The notes below the pieces were generated by a model. That model worked only from the letters and a program-made list of their open reading frames with translations, was not told the origin of the DNA and did no database searches. Source: Rhodoferax ferrireducens (GTDB lineage Bacteria; Pseudomonadota; Gammaproteobacteria; Burkholderiales; Burkholderiaceae_C). From it: 64,000 bases of DNA. Position 1 is the stretch's first letter, and every line of letters starts with the position of its first letter. This document shows, one piece after another, positions 23,579 through 32,474 of the stretch. A program made the translations under genes and the position numbers. Where the stretch lies: NCBI GenBank assembly GCA_002083775.1, contig MTEI01000001.1:310001-374000 (forward strand). Direction: 5' to 3'.

Positions 23579-24352
23579 GTGAAAGTCCCTCTTACCCACC
23601 CCAATAAGCGAGTGATTCGTGGTTTTGGAGCGGGCCTGTTTCAACAGGAACCTATGTCTTCAATTCGGGCTCGTTTAGGCCTTGGTGTTTTCGACTTCTG
23701 TCAAGTCGAAGCATTGGCTGAAGCCTGTTTACGCCCCCGAGCAGCGGCGATCTCGGTGGTTCAATCCTGGTGCAGTGCTGGTTTTGATCTTGAGGACGTT
23801 TATCTGGACGGGCTCGTGCCGGCAGCGCGGTTGCTGGGTGAATGGTGGTGTTCCGATCGAATCGACTTTGCAGAGGTGACCATCGGTATCAATTGTCTGC
23901 AGCAGGTTCTGTATGAGTTCAGCCCTCAATTTTTGAGTCAGGCTGACCGTAAATCCAACGGTTTGCGGGCCATCTTTTTTTCTACCCCCAAGTCGCAACA
24001 CAGCTTCGGCACGGTGATGCTGACTGAATTTTTCCGACGCAGTGGTTGGGAAGCGTCGAATTTGTCCATCGAGTCCGACGCCGTGGTTCTGGAGGAACTG
24101 GCCCGGCATTGGATTGATATAGCGGGTTTTTCCATCTGTTCCGATCGAGGGGTAGATGCGCTCAGGCAACTCATTGTTGATGCCCGTCAAGCGTCCCTCA
24201 ACCCCAAAGTGCAGTTCATGATCGGTGGGCCCATGGTGGAGCTTGATCCTGATCTGCTGGCCACGCTGGGTGCCGATTTGATGGGTGGTGATGCGCGTGA
24301 GTCTCAAAGACTGGCTTACCAGCAAGTCAAAAGCATATATCCTGCCAACTAA
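23579..24352 (+). CDS. ppaA: Cobalamin-binding antirepressor PpaA/AerR
   Basis: A photosynthesis regulator that senses light through bound cobalamin and modulates PpsR/CrtJ. The N-terminal helical part (VQSWCSAGFDLEDVYLDGLVPAARLLGEWW) resembles B12-binding-domain partners. A Rossmann-like domain follows, with SQHSFGTVML, whose His141 matches the cobalamin-ligand histidine of AerR-type SCHIC domains. Two starts are possible: the GTG at 23579 (257 residues, weak ribosome site) and the ATG at 23654 (232 residues, AGGA well placed). AerR of Rhodobacter capsulatus is known to exist as long and short forms, so both may be used. ppsR follows 58 bases downstream. Confidence 0.88.
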   Translation: MKVPLTHPNKRVIRGFGAGLFQQEPMSSIRARLGLGVFDFCQVEALAEACLRPRAAAISVVQSWCSAGFDLEDVYLDGLVPAARLLGEWWCSDRIDFAEVTIGINCLQQVLYEFSPQFLSQADRKSNGLRAIFFSTPKSQHSFGTVMLTEFFRRSGWEASNLSIESDAVVLEELARHWIDIAGFSICSDRGVDALRQLIVDARQASLNPKVQFMIGGPMVELDPDLLATLGADLMGGDARESQRLAYQQVKSIYPAN

Positions 24353-24410
24353 ATGCCGTTCCCTTGACAATTCCCGCATTGATGAATTCAACTCAAATTG
24401 ACATGTCGCA

Positions 24411-25808
24411 ATGAAGCTTGGTAACCTGACAGAAGATGCCTTTGCACGGCTGGTCCGGGCCGCATTTGATATTGCGCTTGTCCTGGACAAAGAGGGTGTC
24501 ATTGAAGACATCTCTGTTCGAAAAGCGGAGTTGCTGGCTTTAGGGTGCCAGTCCTGGATTGGACTTAGCTGGGCCAGTACGGTGACCAGCGAGAGCCGCG
24601 TCAAAGTTCAGGAAATGCTGCTTGCTGCACAGAATGTTGAAGAGGAGTTGCGCTGGCGTCACGTTAACCATGGGATGGATAAAGGTGTGGACTTGCCAGT
24701 TCAGTATGCCGTCCTGAAGTTGGGCGACGATGGCCGCGTCCTGGCTCTGGGTCGTGACATGGAGGCGATTGCGGTGCTTCAGCGCCGCCTGATTGAAACG
24801 CAGCAATCCATTGAGCGTGACTATTTGCGTTTACGCCATATCGAAACCAAATACCGCATTCTTTTTGAAACGGGGAACGAGGCTGTTTTGCTGGTAGATG
24901 GACTCAGTTTCCGTGTTCTGGACGCCAATTCCAGCGCGCAGGCCTTTGTCAAGGACAGTCACAAAAAATTGGTAGGCCGTGATGTCACCGACTGTTTTGA
25001 AGCAGCTTACCGTGAAGAAATTCAATCGCTGTTGCGCATGGCCCATGCCACTGGTCGCATTGAGATGTGTCGAGCTAGGTTTGTGGGTGCGAGTGGTGAC
25101 TGCACCGTGTCGGCGTCTGTGTTCCGCCAGGAAAGTGGGCCGCACTTTCTCATGCGTCTGTTGCCTCACGGCATGGTGGCCAGGCCCACTTTGGCGGCAG
25201 ATCAGCAATTGCTTTTCAGTGAGGCGCTTGAACACTCGCCGGACGGCTTTGTTTCAACCGATCGCGCGGGTGTGATCAAGTCCGCCAACGCGGAACTGAT
25301 GACCATGCTGGGAGTGACTGCCTTGTCACAGCTGTATGGCCAGCCACTGGAAAACTGGCTGGTTCGCGGTGGCGTTGACTGGGGTGTGTTGCTGACCAAT
25401 CTGCGTTCCCAAACGGTGGTGAAAGACTTTGCGACAGAACTGCGGGTGATGGCGGGCTCAACCATCGCGGTGGAAATTTCTGCACTGACGCTCAACACTG
25501 ATCAGGCGTATTACGCTTTTTATATACGTGATGTGGAGCGTATACGTGTGAAAGAGACGCCAGTTTCGGGTGGCATGGTTAGCTCTGTGGCGGAACTGTC
25601 CAAACTGGTCGGCCGCATGCCGATGAGAGACATTGTGGGCGAAACGGTCGACATGATCGAAAAAATGTGTATCCAGTCTGCTTTGGAACTGACCCGAAAC
25701 AACCGTGCCTCGGCCGCCGAGATGTTGGGCTTGTCCCGGCAAAGCTTGTACGTCAAATTGCGACGGTTCGAGATGGTGAGCGACATGGAAGTCAGCAGCA
25801 TCCACTGA
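24411..25808 (+). CDS. ppsR: Redox-sensing repressor PpsR/CrtJ
   Basis: A 465-residue regulator that represses bch, crt and puc genes under oxygen. PAS-like domains fill the first three quarters, with a coiled linker near residues 118-140 (LQRRLIETQQSIERDYLRLRH). The C-terminus is a Fis-type helix-turn-helix (ALELTRNNRASAAEMLGLSRQSLYVKLRRF). The cysteine just before the helix-turn-helix (KMCIQSALE) matches the redox-active cysteine of PpsR, and other cysteines occur in the PAS region. Palindromes of PpsR type lie before bchF/ppaA, bchG and bchI in this window. Confidence 0.95.
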   Translation: MKLGNLTEDAFARLVRAAFDIALVLDKEGVIEDISVRKAELLALGCQSWIGLSWASTVTSESRVKVQEMLLAAQNVEEELRWRHVNHGMDKGVDLPVQYAVLKLGDDGRVLALGRDMEAIAVLQRRLIETQQSIERDYLRLRHIETKYRILFETGNEAVLLVDGLSFRVLDANSSAQAFVKDSHKKLVGRDVTDCFEAAYREEIQSLLRMAHATGRIEMCRARFVGASGDCTVSASVFRQESGPHFLMRLLPHGMVARPTLAADQQLLFSEALEHSPDGFVSTDRAGVIKSANAELMTMLGVTALSQLYGQPLENWLVRGGVDWGVLLTNLRSQTVVKDFATELRVMAGSTIAVEISALTLNTDQAYYAFYIRDVERIRVKETPVSGGMVSSVAELSKLVGRMPMRDIVGETVDMIEKMCIQSALELTRNNRASAAEMLGLSRQSLYVKLRRFEMVSDMEVSSIH

Positions 25809-25828
25809 CAACTATTTTGCTGCCAAAG

Positions 25829-25846
25829 TGTAAGTATTAGTTGACA
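25829..25846. promoter_or_regulatory. PpsR/CrtJ-type operator upstream of bchG
   Basis: TGTAAGTATTAGTTGACA fits TGT-N12-ACA exactly and contains a TTGACA. It lies 20 bases after the ppsR stop and 25 bases before the bchG ATG. A clear -10 box is not visible, so the transcription start is uncertain. Confidence 0.6.
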
Positions 25847-25871
25847 TATTTTGCGGGTCAGTCAAAATCCG

Positions 25872-26762
25872 ATGATGGCTCGACCCTCGCTTTCTACAGT
25901 TGCTGAACTGCTCAAACCGATCACCTGGTTCCCGCCGATGTGGGCCTTCACCTGTGGTGTTGTTGCCTCCGCCCAAAGCTTCAGTGCCAACTGGCTGCTG
26001 ATTTTTCTTGGACTGGTTCTGACCGGCCCACTGGTGTGTGCCAGTAGTCAGGCGGTCAACGACTGGTTTGATCGCCATGTTGATGCCATCAATGAACCCA
26101 ACCGTCCCATTCCCTCCGGCCGCATGCCTGGGCGGTGGGGGTTTTATATTGCCGTTTTATGGAGTGTGTTGTCCCTGATCTGGGCTTGGGGCTTGGGTAC
26201 GTGGGGTTTTTGGGCTTGCGCACTTGGGTTGGCGCTGGCCTGGGCCTATAGCGCCCCACCGTTTCGCTTGAAGCTCAATGGCTGGTGGGGTAACACAGCG
26301 TGCGCCTTGAGTTATGAGGGCCTGGCGTGGGTGACCGGTGGGGCCGTCATGCTGGGCGGTGCGCTGCCACAAGGCGAGTCTCTGCTTTTGGCATTGCTTT
26401 ACAGCATTGGCGCGCATGGCATCATGACGCTCAACGATTTCAAGGCCATTGAGGGCGACAAGCAGATGGGGGTGCGTTCATTGCCTGTTCAACTCGGGCC
26501 GCTGGGTGCTGCCAAGGCCGCCTGCGTCATCATGCTTGTGCCGCAATTTGTGGTGATCGGTTTTTTGCTGCAATGGGCGCAACCCTGGCATGCCGTTGGC
26601 GTTTTGGCGCTGGTGCTGGCGCAATTGCCCTTGATGCTCACTTTCATACGTCAACCTATTGAGAAAGCACTGATGCTCAGTGCTTTTGGCGTGCCGCTTT
26701 ATGTCTTAGGCATGATGGTCAGCGCCTGGGCGCTGCACTTTCTTCACCAGGTATCTCCATGA
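25872..26762 (+). CDS. bchG: Bacteriochlorophyll synthase BchG
   Basis: A 296-residue UbiA-type membrane prenyltransferase that attaches geranylgeranyl or phytyl diphosphate to bacteriochlorophyllide a. The magnesium-diphosphate site is NDWFDRHVDAINEPNRPIPSG, and the second aspartate-rich loop is NDFKAIEGDKQMG. About eight helices are predicted. The ATG at 25872 (MMARPS) is chosen over a GTG-type codon upstream. Its stop overlaps the next gene (ATGA), and bchP follows, as expected for the last steps of pigment synthesis. Confidence 0.95.
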   Translation: MMARPSLSTVAELLKPITWFPPMWAFTCGVVASAQSFSANWLLIFLGLVLTGPLVCASSQAVNDWFDRHVDAINEPNRPIPSGRMPGRWGFYIAVLWSVLSLIWAWGLGTWGFWACALGLALAWAYSAPPFRLKLNGWWGNTACALSYEGLAWVTGGAVMLGGALPQGESLLLALLYSIGAHGIMTLNDFKAIEGDKQMGVRSLPVQLGPLGAAKAACVIMLVPQFVVIGFLLQWAQPWHAVGVLALVLAQLPLMLTFIRQPIEKALMLSAFGVPLYVLGMMVSAWALHFLHQVSP

Positions 26763-28120
26763 GTTCTGTGCGCGTTTTTGGTTGGCTGGATGTGGCACGT
26801 TTGGGGTTGGTCCAGGCTTGCATGGGTGCTGTGGTGGTCGTGACGACCTCGACGCTTAACCGCATCATGGTGGTTGAACTGGCCTTACCCGCTTTGCTGC
26901 CAGGCTTGTTGGTGGCCTTGCATTACCTGGTGCAGATGGTGCGGCCACGCATGGGGTTTGGTGCTGATCAGGGCCGACGCTGCTCACCCTGGATGCTGGG
27001 GGGGGTGATTGTGCTGGCTGCAGGCGGCTTGCTGGCTTCGGTGGCAACGGTTTTGATGCAAAGTGCGTTTGGCCTGGGACTTGGGCTGTGTATCCTGGCG
27101 TTTTCGATGATTGGTCTGGGTGTGAGTGCCTGTGGCACGTCGCTGCTGGTACTGATGGCCAAGCGTGTGCCCGACAGCCGGCGTGCGCCTGCGGCAACCC
27201 TGGTCTGGATGATGATGATTCTGGGCTTTGCGATGACGGCGGTTACCGTCGGTAAATTGATCGATCCTTACACACCTGAGCAATTGATCCGTGTCACCGC
27301 GGGTTTGTCTGTGCTGGTGATTTGTATTGCCGCCCTGAGTTTGTGGGGGCTGGAAGGGCAAGACACCCGCAGTGTGAAAGCGGTACCTGCGGGTGAATCT
27401 GCGCAAAATCGGTCGGCCAGCAAGTTCAAAGAAACGCTGCTGCAGGTGTGGCGTGAACGCCAGGCCAGGACTTTCACCATCTTTGTTTTTCTGTCGATGC
27501 TGGCCTACAGCGCCCAGGACCTGATTCTTGAACCCTTTGCCGGCGACGTGTTTGGTATGAGTCCAGGGCAGACCACACAGTTGGCAGGCTTGCAGCACGG
27601 AGCTGTTTTGGCGGGCATGCTGTGGGTAGCCTTGGTGGGCTGGGAGCGGGTGAAGGGTCGCCTGGGAAGCGTGCAAAGCTGGATGGTTTGGGGCTGTCTG
27701 ATCTCGGCTGTGGCCATGGTGGGCTTATCCACCGCCGGTATCCAAGGGCAAAACTGGCCTTTGAAGGCCAATATTGTGCTGCTGGGTGTCGCCAACGGCG
27801 CGTTTTCAATTGCCGCGATTGCCACCATGATGCGCTTGTCAACCCAGGGTGAGCAGGGTCACGAAGGTACGCGCATGGGGCTTTGGGGCGCAGCGCAGGC
27901 CATTGCCTTCGGCTTAGGAGGCATCCTGGGTACCGCCGCCAGCGACATTGCGCACTGGCTGGTGGCTTCCAGCGGGCTGGCCTACTCGACAGTGTTTGGT
28001 TTTGAGGCTTTGATGTTTGCGTTGTCAGCGTGGTGCGCTATTTTGGTGAATCGCAATGGTGTCGTGGCGGAGCAGGCCCCAGCTTATTTTTCAACAGAAT
28101 TGCAGAGGGCGCAGTCATGA
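26759..28120 (+). CDS. PucC-family transporter between bchG and bchP (Bch2/ORF428 type)
   Basis: A 453-residue twelve-helix protein of the BCH1/PucC family, the type found between bchG and bchP in Rhodobacter (ORF428). It keeps TLNRIMVVEL and LEPFAGDVFGM but has diverged elsewhere. Its function is not established; proposed roles are pigment handling or assembly of photosynthetic complexes. It overlaps bchG by ATGA and bchP by ATGA, so all three are translated together. It is the third member of the family here, after pucC and lhaA. Confidence 0.87.
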   Translation: MSSVRVFGWLDVARLGLVQACMGAVVVVTTSTLNRIMVVELALPALLPGLLVALHYLVQMVRPRMGFGADQGRRCSPWMLGGVIVLAAGGLLASVATVLMQSAFGLGLGLCILAFSMIGLGVSACGTSLLVLMAKRVPDSRRAPAATLVWMMMILGFAMTAVTVGKLIDPYTPEQLIRVTAGLSVLVICIAALSLWGLEGQDTRSVKAVPAGESAQNRSASKFKETLLQVWRERQARTFTIFVFLSMLAYSAQDLILEPFAGDVFGMSPGQTTQLAGLQHGAVLAGMLWVALVGWERVKGRLGSVQSWMVWGCLISAVAMVGLSTAGIQGQNWPLKANIVLLGVANGAFSIAAIATMMRLSTQGEQGHEGTRMGLWGAAQAIAFGLGGILGTAASDIAHWLVASSGLAYSTVFGFEALMFALSAWCAILVNRNGVVAEQAPAYFSTELQRAQS

Positions 28121-29310
28121 TTACAAGTCAATATGACGTCGTGGTGGTGGGCGGAGGACCCTCCGGTGCGACGGCTGCCGACGATTTGGCACGGCAGGGG
28201 TTGTCGGTCTTGTTGATGGATCGACAGGGGCGAACCAAGCCCTGCGGTGGTGCGATCCCACCGCGTTTGATCAAGGATTTCGAAATTCCAGACCACTTGT
28301 TGGTCGCCAAGGTGAATTGTGCCCGCATGATTTCGCCAAAGAACAACCGGGTGGACATCCACATCGAAAACGGTTTTGTGGCGATGGTCAACCGGGACAG
28401 TTTTGATGAATGGCTCAGGGAGCGTGCCCAGTCCCATGGAGCCACCCGGCTGCGCGCGGTGTACGAGAAAATTTCCCGCGACCCGGATGGCGTGGCCCGT
28501 GTGCATTTCAACCCTGTCCTGACCCAGGGGGTGGGTGAGTCTGAAAGTGTTCGTGCCCGCATGATTGTGGCGGCTGACGGTGCCCGTTCGGAGATTGCCC
28601 GCCAGCACATCGAGGGCGCTGAAAAAACCAAGTATGTTTTTGCGTACCATGAGATTGTGCGTGCCCCGGTGAGCGACCCGATGCATGACCCTTACCGCTG
28701 TGATGTGTATTACCAAGGGCCCATCTCGCCTGATTTCTATGGCTGGGTGTTTCCGCACGGCGACACCATGAGCGTGGGCACAGGCAGCGCCGACAAGGGC
28801 TTTTCACTTCGTGGATCCGTGGGCAAATTGCGCGAAATTGCCGGTTTGAGCCAAGTGGAAACCCTGCGCCGCGAGGGAGCACCGATTCCGCTCAAACCGC
28901 TGCCGCGTTGGGAGAACGGCCGTGACATCGTGCTGACGGGTGACGCAGCGGGTGTGGTGGCACCTGCCTCGGGCGAGGGCATTTATTACGCCATGGCCTG
29001 CGGGCGCATGGTGGCAGAGGCTGTGCAGAACGCCCTGAAAGCTGGTGACGCAGCTTGCCTGAAACAAGCCCGCAAGCAATTTCTTAAAGAGCATGGCCGG
29101 GTCTTCTGGATTCTTGGTTTGTTGCAGTACTTCTGGTACCAGAATGACAAGCGTCGGGAGCGATTCGTCAAGGTGTGTGAAGACCCTGATGTCCAGCGTC
29201 TGACCTTTGAGTCCTACATGAACAAAAAACTGGTTCGTAAAAAACCTATGGCCCACATTCGCATTTTCTTCAAAGACCTGGCCCACTTGCTGGGCTTCGC
29301 CCGGGTGTGA
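28117..29310 (+). CDS. bchP: Geranylgeranyl reductase BchP
   Basis: A 397-residue flavoprotein that reduces the geranylgeranyl tail of bacteriochlorophyll to phytyl. It has the N-terminal dinucleotide motif VVVVGGGPSGAT, the KPCGGAIPPRL signature at about 42-52, and the second flavin motif DIVLTGDAAGVVAPASGEGIYYAM. The ATG at 28117 is chosen because it overlaps the upstream stop (ATGA) and gives the family N-terminus. The stop overlaps the GTG of tspO. Confidence 0.96.
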   Translation: MITSQYDVVVVGGGPSGATAADDLARQGLSVLLMDRQGRTKPCGGAIPPRLIKDFEIPDHLLVAKVNCARMISPKNNRVDIHIENGFVAMVNRDSFDEWLRERAQSHGATRLRAVYEKISRDPDGVARVHFNPVLTQGVGESESVRARMIVAADGARSEIARQHIEGAEKTKYVFAYHEIVRAPVSDPMHDPYRCDVYYQGPISPDFYGWVFPHGDTMSVGTGSADKGFSLRGSVGKLREIAGLSQVETLRREGAPIPLKPLPRWENGRDIVLTGDAAGVVAPASGEGIYYAMACGRMVAEAVQNALKAGDAACLKQARKQFLKEHGRVFWILGLLQYFWYQNDKRRERFVKVCEDPDVQRLTFESYMNKKLVRKKPMAHIRIFFKDLAHLLGFARV

Positions 29311-29792
29311 GGCGCTTTGGGGGGTGGCAAACCCTGCTCATTGCGTTTGTTTTCAGCTTTGGCACGGCCAGCGTCGGGTCGTTCTTGACAGAACTCGGTC
29401 CATGGTATTTTTCGTTGAAACAGCCGTCATGGAAACCGCCGGACGCTGCGTTTGGCATCATCTGGACAATCATTTTCACCTTGCTGGCCTTCAGCGGCTC
29501 GTTAGCTTGGACCGCTGCGCCCAACGCCTCACGCAAGCGCTTTGTGCTGGTGCTGTTTGTGATCAACGCCCTGGTCAATATGCTGTGGAGTGCGCTCTAC
29601 TTTGGCCTGCATCGGCCTGACTGGGCCATGGTGGAGTGGGTTTTTCTCTGGCTCTCGGTGTTTTCTCTGGTGTGGTTTCTGTGGCGGGAGTCGCGCTGGG
29701 CGTCTATCTTGACACTACCGTATCTGACCTGGGTGAGCGCGGCTGGCTACCTGAACTGGACCACCATCGTCCTCAACGGCCCGTTTGCCTGA
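29307..29792 (+). CDS. tspO: Tryptophan-rich sensory protein TspO (CrtK)
   Basis: A 161-residue five-helix outer-membrane-type TspO/MBR protein that binds porphyrins. In Rhodobacter it modulates photosynthesis gene expression in response to oxygen. The family marks are W-Y-F-S-L-K-Q-P-S-W-K-P-P, tryptophan-rich helices, and the C-terminal YLTWVSAAGYLNWTTIVLN. The GTG start overlaps the bchP stop. The last 20 bases overlap the convergent end of bchO. Its place between bchP and bchO makes a tetrapyrrole-linked role likely. Confidence 0.93.
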   Translation: MRRFGGWQTLLIAFVFSFGTASVGSFLTELGPWYFSLKQPSWKPPDAAFGIIWTIIFTLLAFSGSLAWTAAPNASRKRFVLVLFVINALVNMLWSALYFGLHRPDWAMVEWVFLWLSVFSLVWFLWRESRWASILTLPYLTWVSAAGYLNWTTIVLNGPFA

Positions 29793-30672
29793 CCCACTCC
29801 AGGATTTGCACACACACTGCCTCTGGTGCTTCTTCGTGCGCCAGGTGGCCCAGTCCGGCAAATGTCCGGCTGGTGGTATTGGGCATCAGTTTCATGGTTT
29901 CTGCTGCCAGGCTGATCGGGATGGTGCGGTCATTGCCACCCAACAACATGAATACAGGCCCCTTCAACAGGTGAAGCTGCTGCGACAAACGGTTCAACCG
30001 CCAAGCCGCCATCATGGCCAACACCCCTCTGACATGAGACGGTGTCTGCAAGAGCCTTTGGTAATAGCTCAGGGCTGCCTCGTCAAGCTCGGAGCCGGTG
30101 CTTTTCATCAAATTGCGCACCACCGAGGGTTTGGCGGCTTGGCTGGCAAACAGCACCCCTGACAACGGATTGATCGCCAGCAATTTGGCGGCTGGCGGAA
30201 ACAGCCAGCTGGCCAGCCCCGGCAGTGGCAGCCACGCCGGGTTCAGACCGATGAGCGGGGTGTCTGATACCGGTGTGTGTTTGAGGATCAGCTGGGCACC
30301 GACCGCAGCCCCGGCTGAGTGCCCGATGATGAAGCTGGGCCATACATTCAGATGTTCCAGCAGCTCGGCCAGCCCAGCGGCCATGTGGCCCAACGAGTTG
30401 CTTTTCTTGGTGTTCCAGTAACTGAAGGCATGGCCGGGCAGGTCTGGGCAAATCACCGTGTGGTCTTGCGCCAGTGTCAGAGCCAGATCACGCCAGGAAT
30501 GGGTGGAGGCGCCGGTACCATGCAGCAGCAGCAAGACAGGCCCCTTGCCAAAGGTCTGCAGATGCCAGGTCTGACCATGGACCGTGACAAAACGGCTGTG
30601 CGCGGCGTGCGGCCAGCTTTTGCGGTTGGCCTCCCAGTCCATCGGCGGGTAGAGAGCGTCCCAGAGAGCCAT
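29773..30672 (-). CDS. bchO: Alpha/beta hydrolase BchO
   Basis: A 299-residue alpha/beta-fold protein found with bchD and bchI in purple bacteria and annotated as a magnesium-chelatase accessory protein. Its reaction is unknown. The nucleophile elbow GHSAGA is visible in FIIGHSAGAAVGAQL, and the oxyanion region is LLHGTGASTHSWRD. The C-terminal histidine is in GLGHLAHEEAPE. The start overlaps the bchD stop. The gene meets tspO tail to tail. Confidence 0.92.
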   Translation of the reverse strand: MALWDALYPPMDWEANRKSWPHAAHSRFVTVHGQTWHLQTFGKGPVLLLLHGTGASTHSWRDLALTLAQDHTVICPDLPGHAFSYWNTKKSNSLGHMAAGLAELLEHLNVWPSFIIGHSAGAAVGAQLILKHTPVSDTPLIGLNPAWLPLPGLASWLFPPAAKLLAINPLSGVLFASQAAKPSVVRNLMKSTGSELDEAALSYYQRLLQTPSHVRGVLAMMAAWRLNRLSQQLHLLKGPVFMLLGGNDRTIPISLAAETMKLMPNTTSRTFAGLGHLAHEEAPEAVCVQILEWVRQTGR

Positions 30673-32474
30673 CAGGGTTTGCGCATTTGCGCGCTCAGGT
30701 CTTGCACAACGGTTGCCATACGCTGTGCTTGCACATACGGCATCGGGAAGTAATTGGCGCCCATCAAATTGGCCAGATTTTGTGCTTGCGGCTCAGGTTG
30801 GGGTGCGGTGTCGATCCACAGCGACGGGTAGCCGCTCAATCGCCATTGCTGCGCCCAGGCTTGGGCGTCTTCACGGGCCTGAGCCCGGCCGCCGGTGCCA
30901 GCCAAACTGACATTCGCACGGCCATCACTCAGGATCACCAACATGGGTGTGGAACCGGCGCGGTGCAGCATCTGCGCTTGCAGCAACGCCGCCTGAATGC
31001 CGCTGGCCAAAGGCGTGCCGCCGCCACCTGGCAGGCCACCCAAAGCGCGCTTGGCCCGCACCAGCGAGCGGGTAGGCGGCAGCAGCACCTGGGCGGCCGC
31101 CAGCCTGAAGCCAATCACACAGACGCTGTCGCGCCGGGCATAAGACTGCTCCAGCAGCAACTCCACAGCGCCTTTGGCTTCAGCCAAGCGATGCTGCGCG
31201 GCAGAGCCGGAGGCGTCTAGCGCAAAGATCAGACAAGACGGTGTTTGCTGGGCATAACGTTGCACATGGAAGTCGTCGCTGCGGATCACCACCCGTCCGG
31301 AGCCCGGGGTGTTTTGGCGCAGCCGCTGCTTGGGTGCGGCGTTGACCAGCGTGGCCAGCACATGCAGGCGTGCACCGGCGCTGGGTTTGCCGGGTCGCGG
31401 GGTGAGCGGTCGGCCACGCAGCTTGCTGGTTTTGGCCTGGCCGCTGTTGCCTAAACCGTGGGCTGCCTTGGTGCTGGCTTTGCCCATCAAAAGACGGTCC
31501 AGCAGTTTGGGCGGCAGGCTGGCAATGGCGGCGGCCAGCAACACGTCTTCCAGCGCCTCTTGGGGTGGCTCGGGCTCCTGGTCGTCTTCTGGCGGAGGCT
31601 CGGGTGGTTCGCTTTCAGGCTCTTGCTCGGGTGGCGGTTCTGGCGGTTCTTCCGGTGGCGGGGGCTCTTGCTCCTCATCTTGCGGTTGCGCGGGCATACG
31701 TGTAGCGCGTGGGCCCAGCACCAACCGTGCCGCCAACTGCAGGTCGCTGGGCTCCACCGCGTCACGGCCTTCCAGCGCGGCGCAAACGCAGGCCAGACGC
31801 AGCGCCATCAGCGGCGGGCGCAAGCTGTCCACACCCAGGGCCAGCGCGGTTTGGCACAGTGCCTCCACCTGTTCGTGGCTGGTCTCCATACGCTGAAGTA
31901 ATGCGATCGCTTCCTGCAGCTCGGCCTGGCCCAGGGCCTCCAGCGTGTTGTCGCTTTGGGCCATGGACACATCGCGCAGGTCCAGCCACAGGCCCAGCCG
32001 TTCGGTCAAACCCTGCGCGGCGCAAGCCTCGTCTTCCTCGGATTCATCCAGCGCGATCACCGAGAACTGCGCCGGGCTGGTGATGTGGGCGTGGGTGGCA
32101 TGCACCTGCCCGCAGTCTTGCGCCTGCGCGATGTGTGCCGACACCTTGGAGGGCAAGCGCTCGGCCATGGGCAACACGATCACGCCGCCGTGCGCCTGCG
32201 CCAACAGACCCAGCTGATGCATGACCTGGCCGCTTTGCAGCGTGGCCGCCAGGTCCAAACCACCCAGCAGTCGTTCGTCATCCACCTGACCCGGCACCCG
32301 GAAGGTTTTGAGTTTGGCGTCTTTGAGCAACTGCAACCAGGTGTCGCGCACCGGCCCGTGAGCAGCCCGTAACCAGATGCCGCCCAGGCGCACCGGGTCG
32401 ACCTGCAGCGCCATCAGGGCCAGCTGCGCGTCCTGCCAAGCCTGGCTCGCTTGCGACAGGCCGGGGGTGTTCAT
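30672..32474 (-). CDS. bchD: Magnesium chelatase subunit BchD
   Basis: A 600-residue subunit combining an N-terminal AAA+-like domain, an acidic proline-rich linker at about residues 260-305 (runs of Pro and Glu), and a C-terminal von Willebrand A domain with the metal-site motif DASGSAA. It forms the motor complex with BchI that drives BchH. The ATPase half lacks a good P-loop, as in other BchD proteins. It overlaps bchI upstream (ATGA) and bchO downstream. Confidence 0.95.
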   Translation of the reverse strand: MNTPGLSQASQAWQDAQLALMALQVDPVRLGGIWLRAAHGPVRDTWLQLLKDAKLKTFRVPGQVDDERLLGGLDLAATLQSGQVMHQLGLLAQAHGGVIVLPMAERLPSKVSAHIAQAQDCGQVHATHAHITSPAQFSVIALDESEEDEACAAQGLTERLGLWLDLRDVSMAQSDNTLEALGQAELQEAIALLQRMETSHEQVEALCQTALALGVDSLRPPLMALRLACVCAALEGRDAVEPSDLQLAARLVLGPRATRMPAQPQDEEQEPPPPEEPPEPPPEQEPESEPPEPPPEDDQEPEPPQEALEDVLLAAAIASLPPKLLDRLLMGKASTKAAHGLGNSGQAKTSKLRGRPLTPRPGKPSAGARLHVLATLVNAAPKQRLRQNTPGSGRVVIRSDDFHVQRYAQQTPSCLIFALDASGSAAQHRLAEAKGAVELLLEQSYARRDSVCVIGFRLAAAQVLLPPTRSLVRAKRALGGLPGGGGTPLASGIQAALLQAQMLHRAGSTPMLVILSDGRANVSLAGTGGRAQAREDAQAWAQQWRLSGYPSLWIDTAPQPEPQAQNLANLMGANYFPMPYVQAQRMATVVQDLSAQMRKP

